Positions 7,086-16,224 of a DNA stretch of 39,834 bases are shown in pieces. Below the pieces are notes generated by a model that searched no databases, was not told the DNA's origin, and was given only the letters and a program-made list of their open reading frames with translations. The stretch comes from Oscillospiraceae bacterium. Lineage in GTDB: Bacteria; Bacillota; Clostridia; Oscillospirales; Oscillospiraceae. Location of the stretch: assembly GCA_017502285.1 (NCBI GenBank), contig JAFVVH010000008.1:1-39834 (forward strand). The letters are read 5' to 3'. Within the stretch, counting starts at the first letter, position 1. Each line of letters starts with the position of its first letter. Made by a program: the position numbers and the translations under genes.

Positions 7086-9410
7086 TTGATCAAATACCGT
7101 GTGCATGAAGTGGCCAAGGACTTCAAGCTGAATTCCAAGGACATCGCCGAGATCATGACCAAGTACTGCACCACACCCAAGAATCACATGCAGGTACTCA
7201 CCGATCTGGAACTGGCCATTATTTTCGAGCGCGTGACTCAGAGCAATCAGATCGACTCCATCGAGTCCGTCTTTGCCGACGTATACCATGAGCCCAAGGC
7301 CGAGCCCGCCCCCGTGCAGGAGGCCCCCAAAGCCGAACCTGCCGCCAAGCAGGACGCTCCCACGTCTGGGCCCGCCGCCAAGGAGGCATCCAAGGCCCAG
7401 CCCGCCGCTCCCGCCCAACCTACCACCCGCGTGCCCGAAAAGAAGGTGGTGGACACCCGCAAGGGCGGCAACGTCAACCTGGAGAAGTATGACGAGCGTC
7501 TGGAGAATTTCACCGACCAGCGTCAGCAGGACCGTGGCGGCAAGCAGAAGTTCCAAAACCGCAACAACAAGGGCCGTCAGCAGGGCAACTTCGGCAACAA
7601 GCGCAAGCAGGAAGAGGCTGAAAAGTTGCGCCGCCTGCAGCTTGAGATCGCCAAGAAGACCCCCCTCACCGTCAAGATCCCCGATGAGATTGCCGTGGGT
7701 GAGCTGGCCAGCCGCATGAAGAAGACCGGTGCCGAGGTGGTCAAGTGCCTGATGAAGAATGGCGTTATGGCCTCTCTGAGCCAGCTGATCGACTTTGACA
7801 CCGCCGCTTTCGTGGCCGAGGAACTGGGCTGCAAGGTGGAAAAGGAAGTCATCGTCACTATTGAGGAAAAGCTCATCGACGTATCCGAGGACAAGGAAGA
7901 GGACCTGGTCACCCGTGCCCCCGTGGTGGTGGTCATGGGCCACGTAGACCACGGCAAGACCTCTTTGCTGGACTATATCCGCAATGCCAACGTGGTCTCC
8001 GGCGAGGCCGGCGGCATCACCCAGCATATCGGTGCCTATCAGGTGGATGTGGGCGGCAAGCCTGTCACCTTCCTGGACACCCCCGGCCACGAGGCCTTTA
8101 CCGCCATGCGTGCCCGCGGTGCCATGATCACCGACGTTGCCATTCTGGTTGTGGCTGCTGACGACGGCATCATGCCTCAGACCGTGGAGTCCATCAACCA
8201 TGCCAAGGCCGCCGAGATCCCCATTATCGTAGCCATCAACAAGATGGATAAGCCCACCGCCAACCCCGACCGCATCATGCAGCAGCTCACCGAGTACGAG
8301 CTGGTGCCCGAGGAGTGGGGTGGCGAGACCATCATCTGCCCCATCTCTGCCAAGACCGGCATGGGCATTGACAACCTGCTGGACATGGTGGTGCTGACTG
8401 CCGAGATGCGCGAGCTGAAGGCCAATCCCAACCGCTCCGCCCACGGCGCCGTCATCGAGGCCCGCCTGGACAAGGGCCGCGGCCCTGTTGCCACCCTGCT
8501 GGTGCAGAACGGCACCCTGAAACAGGGCGATGTGATCATCGCCGGCACCGCGGTTGGCCGCGTGCGCGCCATGACCGACGCTAAGGGCAGAAAGCTGACC
8601 GAGGCCGGCCCCTCCGTCCCTGTGGAGATCATCGGTATGGGCGAGGTGCCCGGCGCAGGCGACGACTTCCATGCCGTTGCCGACGAGCGCATGGCCCGTG
8701 AGCTGGTGGAACAGCGCAAACATGAGCAGAAGTCCGCCGCCACCAATAACGTGGGCAAGGTCACTCTGGAGGATCTGTTCAGCCAGATCCAGGCCGGCGA
8801 GATGAAGAATCTGAACGTCATCGTCAAGGCCGACGTTCAGGGCTCCGCCGAAGCGGTGAAGGCCTCTCTGGAGAAACTGACCAACGAGGAAGTCCGTGTG
8901 CGCGTGATCCACTGCGCCGTTGGCGCCATCAACGAGTCCGACACCACTCTGGCCGCTACCGCCGGTGCCATCATCGTGGGCTTTAACGTGCGTCCCGACT
9001 CCAACGCCAAGGAGACTGCCGCCCGCCTGAACGTGGATATGCGCATGTATCGGGTCATCTACGATGCCATCAACGAGATCGAAGCCGCCATGAAGGGCAT
9101 GCTGGCTCCCAAGTTCAAGGAAGTGGAGCTGGGTCGCGCCGAGGTGCGCAACGTATTCCGCATCACCAACGTGGGCATGGTTGCCGGCTGCTACGTGGTG
9201 GACGGCAAGATGCAGCGCAACGCTCAGATGCGTCTGCTGCGTGACAACATTGTCATTTATGACGGTGCCATCGCCTCCCTCCAGCGCTTCAAGGACAGCG
9301 TGAAAGAGGTCGCCGCCGGCTACGAATGCGGCATTACCTTTGAGAAGTTCCAGGATATTAAAGAAGGCGATATCATTGAGGCCTTCATTATGGAGCAGAT
9401 CGAAGTATAA
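7086..9410 (+). CDS. infB: Translation initiation factor IF-2
   Basis: IF-2 is the GTPase that brings initiator tRNA to the 30S subunit and promotes 50S joining. The 774-residue chain has an IF2N domain at the start, an alanine/proline-rich linker (about 66-125), a basic stretch, and a second IF2N-like domain (about 195-245). The G domain has GHVDHGKT at 285-292, DTPGH near 330 and NKMD near 385. Beta-barrel domain II, domain III and the initiator-tRNA-binding domain IV make up the rest. The start is TTG with GAGGTGG seven bases upstream. Its long minus-strand shadow is a codon-bias artefact. Confidence 0.98.
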   Translation: MIKYRVHEVAKDFKLNSKDIAEIMTKYCTTPKNHMQVLTDLELAIIFERVTQSNQIDSIESVFADVYHEPKAEPAPVQEAPKAEPAAKQDAPTSGPAAKEASKAQPAAPAQPTTRVPEKKVVDTRKGGNVNLEKYDERLENFTDQRQQDRGGKQKFQNRNNKGRQQGNFGNKRKQEEAEKLRRLQLEIAKKTPLTVKIPDEIAVGELASRMKKTGAEVVKCLMKNGVMASLSQLIDFDTAAFVAEELGCKVEKEVIVTIEEKLIDVSEDKEEDLVTRAPVVVVMGHVDHGKTSLLDYIRNANVVSGEAGGITQHIGAYQVDVGGKPVTFLDTPGHEAFTAMRARGAMITDVAILVVAADDGIMPQTVESINHAKAAEIPIIVAINKMDKPTANPDRIMQQLTEYELVPEEWGGETIICPISAKTGMGIDNLLDMVVLTAEMRELKANPNRSAHGAVIEARLDKGRGPVATLLVQNGTLKQGDVIIAGTAVGRVRAMTDAKGRKLTEAGPSVPVEIIGMGEVPGAGDDFHAVADERMARELVEQRKHEQKSAATNNVGKVTLEDLFSQIQAGEMKNLNVIVKADVQGSAEAVKASLEKLTNEEVRVRVIHCAVGAINESDTTLAATAGAIIVGFNVRPDSNAKETAARLNVDMRMYRVIYDAINEIEAAMKGMLAPKFKEVELGRAEVRNVFRITNVGMVAGCYVVDGKMQRNAQMRLLRDNIVIYDGAIASLQRFKDSVKEVAAGYECGITFEKFQDIKEGDIIEAFIMEQIEV

Positions 9411-9429
9411 TTCACATTTTGCAACCACC

Positions 9430-9458
9430 GTTGGGGCGGGCGTTTCGCCCGCCCCAAC
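9430..9458 (+). other. Hairpin between infB and rbfA
   Basis: GTTGGGGCGGGC (9430-9441) pairs perfectly with 9447-9458 around a five-base loop. Only a broken T run (TTGCTTTT) follows, so it is a weak terminator or an RNA-processing/stability element inside the operon. Confidence 0.65.
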
Positions 9459-9480
9459 TTGCTTTTGAAGGAGAATCTAT

Positions 9481-9864
9481 ATGGCAAACAACCGAATCGG
9501 ACGCATCAACGAGGAGATCCAGCGTGAGCTGTCCACCCTCATCCGCAGCGTCAAGGATCCCCGGGTCACCGGCATGATCTCCGTCACCGCCGTGGACACC
9601 ACCCCCGACCTGAAGTTCGCCAAAATCTATATCAGCGTACTGGACAAAAGCGACTGCACCCAGGTGCTCAAGGGGCTCAAGTCCGCCTCCGGATGGCTGC
9701 GCCGTGAGCTGGGCCATTCCCTGAATCTGCGCTACACCCCGGAGCTGATCTTTGTCCGGGACGACTCCATTGATCAGGGTGCCCACATTCTGGACCTGCT
9801 GCGTGACCCCAACGTGGTCAAGCCCGCCAATCCCGCTAACGCGGACATCGTACTGGAGGAGTAA
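9481..9864 (+). CDS. rbfA: Ribosome-binding factor A
   Basis: RbfA is a small KH-fold protein that binds the 30S subunit near helix 1 of 16S rRNA and is needed for late maturation. The 127 residues begin RIGRINEEIQRELSTLI, contain VKDPRVTGMISVTAV and TPDLKFAKIYISVL, and end with the conserved RYTPELIFVRDDSIDQGAHI followed by a short tail. AAGGAG lies just before the ATG. The stop is followed after two bases by nrnA, whose ribosome site lies in the last rbfA codons. Confidence 0.96.
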   Translation: MANNRIGRINEEIQRELSTLIRSVKDPRVTGMISVTAVDTTPDLKFAKIYISVLDKSDCTQVLKGLKSASGWLRRELGHSLNLRYTPELIFVRDDSIDQGAHILDLLRDPNVVKPANPANADIVLEE

Positions 9865-9866
9865 CT

Positions 9867-10826
9867 ATGGCTTCCCTGACCTATGAGCAGACTGCCGCGT
9901 GGCTGTTGGAGCACGATCAGTTCCTCATTTTGACCCACGTGCGTCCGGACGGGGATACCGTGGGATGCGCCGCCGGTCTGTGCCGGGCTTTGCGGGAACA
10001 GGGCAAAACAGCCCACATCCTGCCCGACCCCAATACCAGCGGCATCTATGCGCCCTATCTGGAGGGTCTGCTGGCTCCCGACGGCTACACCCCTGCCACC
10101 GTAGTAGCCGTGGACATGGCCGCCCGCTCCATGTTCCATGAGGTTGCAAAACCCTATATGGACCGGGTGGATCTGACCATTGACCACCACCCCTCTCAGG
10201 AGTTTTATGCCCAAAACACCTGTCTGGACGCAGACCGCGCCGCCTGCGGCGAGCTGATCTACGACATCATTCGTCAGTGGGGTCCTGTCTCCAAAGAGGT
10301 CGCGCTCCCCCTGTATGTGGCAGTATCCACCGACTGCGGCTGTTTTGTATACAGCAACACCTCCGCCGCCTGTCACCGGGTTGCCGCCGCACTTTTGGAA
10401 ACAGGCATCGACTTCTACCCCATCAACCGCAAGCATTTCCGCTCCAAGTCCCTGAAGCGGCTGAAGCTGGAAAGCATGCTCACCGCCGGGATGCAGGTAT
10501 TTGACAACGGCACCATGGCCATGGTCACCCTGACACTGGACATGATCAACGACCTGCAGGCCACCGAGGAAGATCTGGACGATATTTCTGCCTTCGTGGG
10601 CCAGATCGAAGGGGTACGCACCGGCATCACCGTGCGTCAGCTTACACCTGAACGGTGCAAGATCTCCCTGCGCACCGAGCCGGGCGATTTGAATGCCAGC
10701 AAGGTCTGCGGTCTTTTAGGTGGCGGCGGTCACGCCGCAGCCGCCGGTGCTTCCGTGGACGGCTCCCCGGAGCAGACTCAGCAAGCCATCCTGACCGCCA
10801 TCCGTCAGGTGCAGAACGAAGGATAA
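9867..10826 (+). CDS. nrnA: DHH-family nanoRNase / pAp phosphatase NrnA
   Basis: This 319-residue DHH/DHHA1 phosphoesterase should degrade 2-5 nt RNAs and dephosphorylate 3'-phosphoadenosine 5'-phosphate. Motif I is HVRPDGDTVG (about 24-33), an aspartate follows in VAVDMAA, the DHH motif is TIDHHPS near residue 107, and DHHA1 ends with the substrate loop GGGGHAAAAG near 287-296. The catalytic metal ligands all appear present. GGAGGAG in the end of rbfA is its ribosome site. Placement between rbfA and truB is common in clostridia, while B. subtilis keeps the gene elsewhere. Confidence 0.93.
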   Translation: MASLTYEQTAAWLLEHDQFLILTHVRPDGDTVGCAAGLCRALREQGKTAHILPDPNTSGIYAPYLEGLLAPDGYTPATVVAVDMAARSMFHEVAKPYMDRVDLTIDHHPSQEFYAQNTCLDADRAACGELIYDIIRQWGPVSKEVALPLYVAVSTDCGCFVYSNTSAACHRVAAALLETGIDFYPINRKHFRSKSLKRLKLESMLTAGMQVFDNGTMAMVTLTLDMINDLQATEEDLDDISAFVGQIEGVRTGITVRQLTPERCKISLRTEPGDLNASKVCGLLGGGGHAAAAGASVDGSPEQTQQAILTAIRQVQNEG

Positions 10827-10838
10827 GGACGACCTCTT

Positions 10839-11711
10839 ATGCCTAACGGTATCATTATCATTGACAAACCACAGGAGTGGACCTCCATGGACGTATGCGC
10901 CAAGCTGCGTGGCATCCTGAAGGAAAAGCGCATCGGTCATGCCGGAACGTTGGACCCCATGGCCACCGGAGTATTGCCCATCTTTGTGGGCCGGGCCACC
11001 CGCGCGGTGGAATTTGCCGACAAGGGCGAAAAGGAATATGTGGCTGGGCTGAAGCTGGGCCTTGTGACCAATACGCAGGACACCTCTGGCGAAATACTGG
11101 AGCAGCAGCCGGTACAGGTCACCCCGGCGCAGCTGGAAGCCGTACTGGAACAGTTCCGCGGGGATATTTCCCAGATCCCGCCCATGTTTTCCGCCATCAA
11201 AATCAACGGAAAAAAGCTCTACGAACTGGCCCGCAAAGGCCGCGAGGTGGAGCGCCCCGCCCGCCCCGTCACCATCCACGCTCTGACCGTGGAGACCCAG
11301 ACCGCCCCGGACGAGTTCATCATACGGGTGCGCTGTTCCAAGGGCACCTACGTGCGTACCCTGTGCCATGACATTGGCGCGGCACTGGGCTGCGGCGGCT
11401 GCATGAGTTCCCTGCGGCGCACCATGGCCGCCGGTTTCACGCTGGAGCAGGCCGTCACATTGGAACAGGTCATGTCAGCCCATGACCCGGCAGCCATGCT
11501 TTTGCCCGTGGACACCTATTTTTCCCACCGACCCGACCACCGTTTGCCCGTCGACCTTGAGAAAAAAGTGCGCAACGGTATGACGGTGGTGGTGCCCGGC
11601 CTGCCCGACGGTGAATATCGGGTATACGGGGAGGAAAGCGGTGCATTTTTGGCTCTGTGCCGGTCAGAACAGGGCAAGCTGTCCACCATCAAAAGTTTTT
11701 TTGAAGTATAA
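10839..11711 (+). CDS. truB: tRNA pseudouridine-55 synthase TruB
   Basis: TruB makes pseudouridine 55 in the T-loop of tRNAs. The 290-residue protein has IIIIDKPQEWTSMDV at the start and the catalytic motif GHAGTLDPMATGVL with Asp39. Further on are the PPMFSAIKINGKKLYELAR segment and the RCSKGTYVRTL segment, all standard for the family. The C-terminal region is short. It lies 12 bases after nrnA and 24 bases before ribF in the same operon. Confidence 0.96.
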   Translation: MPNGIIIIDKPQEWTSMDVCAKLRGILKEKRIGHAGTLDPMATGVLPIFVGRATRAVEFADKGEKEYVAGLKLGLVTNTQDTSGEILEQQPVQVTPAQLEAVLEQFRGDISQIPPMFSAIKINGKKLYELARKGREVERPARPVTIHALTVETQTAPDEFIIRVRCSKGTYVRTLCHDIGAALGCGGCMSSLRRTMAAGFTLEQAVTLEQVMSAHDPAAMLLPVDTYFSHRPDHRLPVDLEKKVRNGMTVVVPGLPDGEYRVYGEESGAFLALCRSEQGKLSTIKSFFEV

Positions 11712-11735
11712 CCTGTGTTAGGGAGCGATTTTACT

Positions 11736-12641
11736 GTGAACACTCCGAAACGCGTGATTGCCCTCGGTTTTTTTGACGGCGTGCACAATGGTCATGCAGC
11801 CCTGCTGCGCCGGGTGACCGAGCGTGCCCGGGAGCTGAACGCTGTTCCTGCCGCCTTCACCTTTGACACCCACCCGGAAAGCCTTATCCTTGGCCGAGCC
11901 ACTCCTCTGCTGTCCACCACGGCGGACCGGGCCGACCTGATGCGCCGTTTGTACGGCATACAGGACGTGGTGGTGGCCCACTATGACCGGGAGATGATGA
12001 AGACTCCGTGGGAGGACTTTGTCACCGACTATCTGGTTCGGGACTGCGGCGCCATCCACATCGTAGCCGGGCATGATTTCCGATTCGGCTACCGGGGCGA
12101 AGGCAACCCGGAACGGCTCAAACTGAAGTGCCGTGAACTGGGTTTGGGCTGTGACATCATCCACCCGGTGGTGCAGGAGGGCATTATCGTCTCCTCCACC
12201 TACATCCGCACACTGATCGCTCAGGGTGAAATGGAGCGCGCCCACACCTTTTTGGGCCACCCCCACACACTGAGCGAAACGGTGGCCCACGGCAAAAAGC
12301 TGGGCAGTGCCCTCGGCTTTCCCACGGTCAACCTTTCCATCCCCGACGGTGTGGTCGTTCCCGCCCACGGAGTATATGCCACCCGCATTTGGGTGGACGG
12401 CCAGCCCCACATGGCAGTGACCAATGTGGGCAGCCGCCCCACTGTGGATGACGGTGACCGGCTGACCGTGGAGGGTTTTCTGCTGGACTTTACAGGAGAT
12501 TTGTACGACAAAACCGTCCGGGTGGAGTTTTACAAGTTCCTGCGCCCGGAGGAGAAGTTCCCCGACCTGAACGCGCTGCGGGATGAGATCGCCCGCAACG
12601 TGGAGCAGACCCGCACCTTTTTCCGCTTCGCCCAACTGTAA
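11736..12641 (+). CDS. ribF: Bifunctional riboflavin kinase / FAD synthetase
   Basis: RibF turns riboflavin into FMN and then FAD. The N-terminal nucleotidyltransferase domain has ALGFFDGVHNGH (residues 9-20, the HxGH motif), GHDFRFG and VSSTYIR, where the family usually has ISST(R/K)IR. The C-terminal flavokinase domain starts with LGFPTVNL near residue 193 and contains VTNVGSRPTV. I take the GTG at 11736, with AGGGAG ten bases upstream; the GTG at 11715 precedes that ribosome site and would add seven residues not seen in the family. It is the last of the nine operon genes. Confidence 0.95.
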   Translation: MNTPKRVIALGFFDGVHNGHAALLRRVTERARELNAVPAAFTFDTHPESLILGRATPLLSTTADRADLMRRLYGIQDVVVAHYDREMMKTPWEDFVTDYLVRDCGAIHIVAGHDFRFGYRGEGNPERLKLKCRELGLGCDIIHPVVQEGIIVSSTYIRTLIAQGEMERAHTFLGHPHTLSETVAHGKKLGSALGFPTVNLSIPDGVVVPAHGVYATRIWVDGQPHMAVTNVGSRPTVDDGDRLTVEGFLLDFTGDLYDKTVRVEFYKFLRPEEKFPDLNALRDEIARNVEQTRTFFRFAQL

Positions 12642-12674
12642 CCACCCATATCCGAGGAAAGGAAGACCCCGCCT

Positions 12675-14045
12675 ATGGATGTCCATCTGCACCATCATCA
12701 AACCCACTTCCGATACGAAAAGCTGTTCCCCGTCCTGTGGGTCTATGCTGCCCTGCTGGCACTGATAGGCTTCTTGCTGGACAGCCCAACAAACATTCTG
12801 AATGGTCTTGTGACCATAATTCTGTCCGAGGATGCCCTGATCACCGATTACATTCTCATCGCCGGTCCGGGTGCCGCATTGGTCAACTCCGCCATCGTCA
12901 CCGCCATCAGCCTGTGTGTGCTCTATGTGGCCGATGACATCCCCAACGGCATGACCCTTGTGGTGATCGGTCTGATGTCCGGCTTTTCCCTATTCGGAAA
13001 GAACTTTGTCAACATCTGGCCCATTCTGCTTGGCACATGGCTGTATACCAGATACCGCAAGGAGCCCTTTGGTGCCTTTGCCAACATCGGTCTGATGGCC
13101 ACCGCCCTGTCCCCTATCGTCAGCTACATAGCGCTTGACAACGGCTGGGGCCATCCTCTGCTGGGCATTGGAGCAGGCCTTGTGATCGGTTTTGTTATGC
13201 CCCCTCTGGCCGCTTACACTTACCGTATCCAGAACGGCATGAATCTCTACAACGTGGGCTTCGCCTGCGGACTGCTGGCCTTTATTTTCGTGCCGTTGAT
13301 GACCTCTCTGGGTGCCGACCCCACCACCTATTACCACTGGGCTTCCGGCTATAATCTTACCTTCTCCATACTGCTGTGCAGTCTGTCCGTGCTGCTTATC
13401 GCCGGCGGCCTGTTTCTGACCAAGAAGCCCGTTTGGGCGGTGTGGGCGGGCTATCGCCGCCTGCTCCAGACCAGCGGCCGTGCCGCCAGTGACTATTTTC
13501 GTATGTTTGGTCACAATGTTGTCATGGTCAATGCTGGCATCAATGGCCTTATCGGAACCTGCTTCATCCTTGCTGTGGGTGGTGACCTGAACGGCCCCAC
13601 CATTGGCGGTATCCTGACTATCATCGGTTTTTCCGCCTTTGGCAAACACGCCTTCAACATCCTGCCCATCATGGCAGGTGTGGCCCTTGGCGGCTTTGTG
13701 ATGCACTGGTCCCTGTCCGACCCGGCGGTTCAACTGGCCTGCCTGTTCTGTACCACTCTGGCTCCCGTATCCGGCTACTTCGGCTGGCCCTACGGTGTAC
13801 TGGCTGGCTTTCTGCACTCCTCGGTGGTGCTCTACTCCGGCTCCCCCGCGTCAGGCATGAACCTGTATAACAACGGTTTTTCCGGCGGTCTGATCGCCAT
13901 CGTCCTCTATCCCGCCATCATCGCCATCGCCCGCCGTCGCAAGCCTGTGCTGCAGGATGAAGACTATTTCGAGCAGTTGGAGCACGACGAACCCATTACT
14001 CCCCCTACTCCCCACCAGGTGGTGGCCGAGGAAAACGAGATTTGA
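12675..14045 (+). CDS. DUF1576 family membrane protein with two homologous halves
   Basis: This 456-residue polytopic membrane protein (about 12 hydrophobic segments) fits the DUF1576 family, of unknown function. It is built from two related halves. GFSLFGKNFVNIWPI at about 103 recurs as GFSAFGKHAFNILPI at about 318, and NGMNLYNVGFACGL at 187 recurs as SGMNLYNNGFSGGL at 393, so the offset is 206-215 residues. Two inverted or parallel repeats of this sort are typical of secondary transporters and channels. The N-terminus is histidine-rich (HLHHHQTHFR) and the C-terminus is acidic. AGGAAAGGAAG lies upstream of the ATG. It is 33 bases after ribF and may be read through from that operon. Confidence 0.85.
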   Translation: MDVHLHHHQTHFRYEKLFPVLWVYAALLALIGFLLDSPTNILNGLVTIILSEDALITDYILIAGPGAALVNSAIVTAISLCVLYVADDIPNGMTLVVIGLMSGFSLFGKNFVNIWPILLGTWLYTRYRKEPFGAFANIGLMATALSPIVSYIALDNGWGHPLLGIGAGLVIGFVMPPLAAYTYRIQNGMNLYNVGFACGLLAFIFVPLMTSLGADPTTYYHWASGYNLTFSILLCSLSVLLIAGGLFLTKKPVWAVWAGYRRLLQTSGRAASDYFRMFGHNVVMVNAGINGLIGTCFILAVGGDLNGPTIGGILTIIGFSAFGKHAFNILPIMAGVALGGFVMHWSLSDPAVQLACLFCTTLAPVSGYFGWPYGVLAGFLHSSVVLYSGSPASGMNLYNNGFSGGLIAIVLYPAIIAIARRRKPVLQDEDYFEQLEHDEPITPPTPHQVVAEENEI

Positions 14046-14060
14046 TTTTTTTACAAAGAA

Positions 14061-14092
14061 AACGGCCGCACCCATATGGGCGCGGCCGTTTC
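14061..14092 (-). terminator. Terminator for the glycosidase gene
   Basis: AACGGCCGC and its complement GCGGCCGTT close around an inner CCCATATGGG palindrome. On the minus strand it is followed by TTTTCTTTG, so it ends the glycosidase transcript. On the plus strand no T run follows, so DUF1576 transcripts may read on. Confidence 0.85.
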
Positions 14093-14101
14093 GTATGTCA
14101 C

Positions 14102-16123
14102 TTACTCTTTGACGATGATGAAGTACTGGGCGGGGAAGTGGTTGCCGCAGTGGATGGTCAGCCAGCCGTCCTTGTAATCGGTGGGGACCTTACCCACGTA
14201 GTAACCGTCGGAGTTGATGGCCCATACGGTCATGGTGTCGTGGGGGGTGCGGATGGAGATGTCGGCGGTGATGACCTCAGACATAATGGGTGCATGGCCC
14301 ACGTCGATCATCTTCTCACCGTCGAACTGAGCACCGGCATTGCGGGCACGGCCGATGGTGGACAGCAGCATATGCTCGGACTCGGTGATGGGATCGTCGT
14401 TCAGGGAGGACAGAGCGATGGTTGCAAAGTCGGTGTAGCAGTCCACCACCATGTCGTTCAACTCGATGGGAAGACCCAAGCCCTCGCGGCGGCGGGTATC
14501 CTCACCCTGGAAGCGGCCCAGGAAGCCGTAGGCGATCTTGGTCCGGGGGGAGTCGATCACACCGATGGAACGCTTCAGGTTGCGCCACATCTCGCCCGTA
14601 TCGGAGCGGATGATGTTGGGATCCTCGCGGGGGATCACGTCGCTGTCCATGATGATCTCGTCCACACCGGTCAGGTCGGTGTCGTCAAAGATGGTCTGGA
14701 CCTGGCTGCGCTCCACCAGAGAGGAGAAGGCCTGATGGTTCAGCAGAGGCAGCTGGGACATCTTACAGCCGTAGACCTTCTTGGCGGGCTGCACGTCACC
14801 GCGGCGCAGCATCAGAGCGGCATGATAGAACAGGCCGAACTTGGCAGGGTCGTTCCAGATGGAGAAGTAGCCGTCACGATAGGCCACGCTGCCGATGGTA
14901 GAGGAGGTGCTCTCCTTACCCAGCACGTCCACCTTGTCCAGATAGTTGGCATAGGAATAAGTATGGATGGTCATGCCGCCCCAGTTCTGCAGGCAGGCCA
15001 CACCGGCAAAGTGAGGCACAGCGGAGGCACGATAGGAGTTGGGCCAGGTCATATCCCACTCGGAGAAGAACACGGGCTTGCCGCGGATCTTCACGCGGGC
15101 CATGTTGCCCAGCTGGCTCTCGCCATCAGTAAGGGACTTGTGAGCGCTGATCTTCTCATGCTCCTGCCAATGCCAGTCGCAGACGTACTTGTGCATGTCG
15201 GTGAAGTCGCTGATCTGACCCAGCTTAACCTCGGCATTGGTGTGCAGCCAGTTAGACACGACAGCGGGAGTCTTCACGCCCTGAGCGCGGTAGAAGTCCA
15301 TCATCTCATGATAGTACTTCTCGCTCTGCTCCATCTTGAACTGAGTCATGACATCGTCGGTGGAGAACAGGTTGCAGCCGTAAGCGTCGTACTCAATTCC
15401 CTTCTCCTTCAGCCAGTCGTTGAACAGGTCGCGGAACATGTTGTCATAGTAGGGGATACGCACAAAGTTCTTGCGCACGCTGCTATCATAGAACAGGTTG
15501 TTCTCGTTCATCAGGCAGCACATGGCAAAGACAGGGTCATCCTTATGTACCAGCTTGGTATAGGGGTTGTAGTGGTTCCAGAACTTCTCGATGAACTCCT
15601 TCTGCAGCTCAATCATAGTGCGATCGTACATGGAGTAGAAGCGGGCTGCGTCACCCAGCTTCTCGGGGCACTGCACACCGTCACCGGACTTGAAGTTGCG
15701 GTAAGTGACCATGTCCACGGACACGTAGATGCCCTCTTCCTTCAGGGCGTAGATCAGGTAGTCCAGACGGTCAACGGCTTCCTCGTCCCACACGCGGGTG
15801 GTTTCCAGACGGGGGCCGGCATACATCTGATAGATGTTGGGCACGCACCATTCGGCATCCAGCTGATGCAGACGCACCATGTTCACGCCGGCCATGGCCA
15901 GACGGCGGGCAACCTTCTTGGCGTAGTCATGCTCGGGGAAGTTGGCGCCGCCGTTGAACATGACGCCCCAGAACTTTCCTAAGGTGCCGTCCTCAAAGCG
16001 GAAGTTGTCACCGTCCACCTGCAGGAAGCCGTGCTTGCCGGCAGGACGCTCGTTCTTGAACACAAACGAGATGTCCACAGGCATCTTGTCATAGTGGGCT
16101 GGAGTGGGAATGTAATTGGACAT
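14102..16123 (-). CDS. Clan GH-A-like glycoside hydrolase
   Basis: The 673-residue protein resembles (beta/alpha)8-barrel glycosidases of clan GH-A (cellulase-like). The N-terminal part runs KFWGVMFNGGANFPE and GVNMVRLHQLDAEWC, the usual strand 1-2 segment. The acid/base candidate is the NE pair in CCLMNENNLFY and the nucleophile candidate is the glutamate in VFFSEWDMTWPN, on strands 4 and 7. After the barrel (about residue 420) comes a beta-rich C-terminal region. No signal peptide is visible, so the enzyme is probably cytoplasmic and acts on imported oligosaccharides; the substrate is unknown. I place the start at the ATG before SNYIPTPAHYD, with AGAGAGGAA nine bases upstream. Confidence 0.82.
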   Translation of the reverse strand: MSNYIPTPAHYDKMPVDISFVFKNERPAGKHGFLQVDGDNFRFEDGTLGKFWGVMFNGGANFPEHDYAKKVARRLAMAGVNMVRLHQLDAEWCVPNIYQMYAGPRLETTRVWDEEAVDRLDYLIYALKEEGIYVSVDMVTYRNFKSGDGVQCPEKLGDAARFYSMYDRTMIELQKEFIEKFWNHYNPYTKLVHKDDPVFAMCCLMNENNLFYDSSVRKNFVRIPYYDNMFRDLFNDWLKEKGIEYDAYGCNLFSTDDVMTQFKMEQSEKYYHEMMDFYRAQGVKTPAVVSNWLHTNAEVKLGQISDFTDMHKYVCDWHWQEHEKISAHKSLTDGESQLGNMARVKIRGKPVFFSEWDMTWPNSYRASAVPHFAGVACLQNWGGMTIHTYSYANYLDKVDVLGKESTSSTIGSVAYRDGYFSIWNDPAKFGLFYHAALMLRRGDVQPAKKVYGCKMSQLPLLNHQAFSSLVERSQVQTIFDDTDLTGVDEIIMDSDVIPREDPNIIRSDTGEMWRNLKRSIGVIDSPRTKIAYGFLGRFQGEDTRRREGLGLPIELNDMVVDCYTDFATIALSSLNDDPITESEHMLLSTIGRARNAGAQFDGEKMIDVGHAPIMSEVITADISIRTPHDTMTVWAINSDGYYVGKVPTDYKDGWLTIHCGNHFPAQYFIIVKE

Positions 16124-16187
16124 AATAGGTTCCTCTCTTTCCTGTGTTTGATCTATATGCACACTTGCTCAGTTTAAGCTCCATAGT

Positions 16188-16216
16188 ATTATATAGCTAT
16201 TTCGCAATAAGGACAA
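16188..16216 (-). promoter_or_regulatory. Strong sigma-A promoter of the glycosidase gene
   Basis: On the minus strand TTGTCC (16216-16211) and a perfect TATAAT (16193-16188) are 17 bp apart. It lies directly after the MATE gene's stop, so the glycosidase has its own transcript. Confidence 0.8.
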
Positions 16217-16224
16217 ACGATTTT

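Noticed and set aside
6357-9428. A 1023-residue open frame on the minus strand across infB and ylxQ
   Set aside because: It is antisense to highly conserved infB, has a His/Gly/Leu-rich composition with no domain, and arises because GC-rich codons leave the opposite strand free of stops.
14042-15982. A 646-residue plus-strand frame opposite the glycosidase
   Set aside because: It is a codon-bias shadow with Val/Gly/His-rich composition and no ribosome site; the minus-strand gene has clear GH motifs and a promoter.
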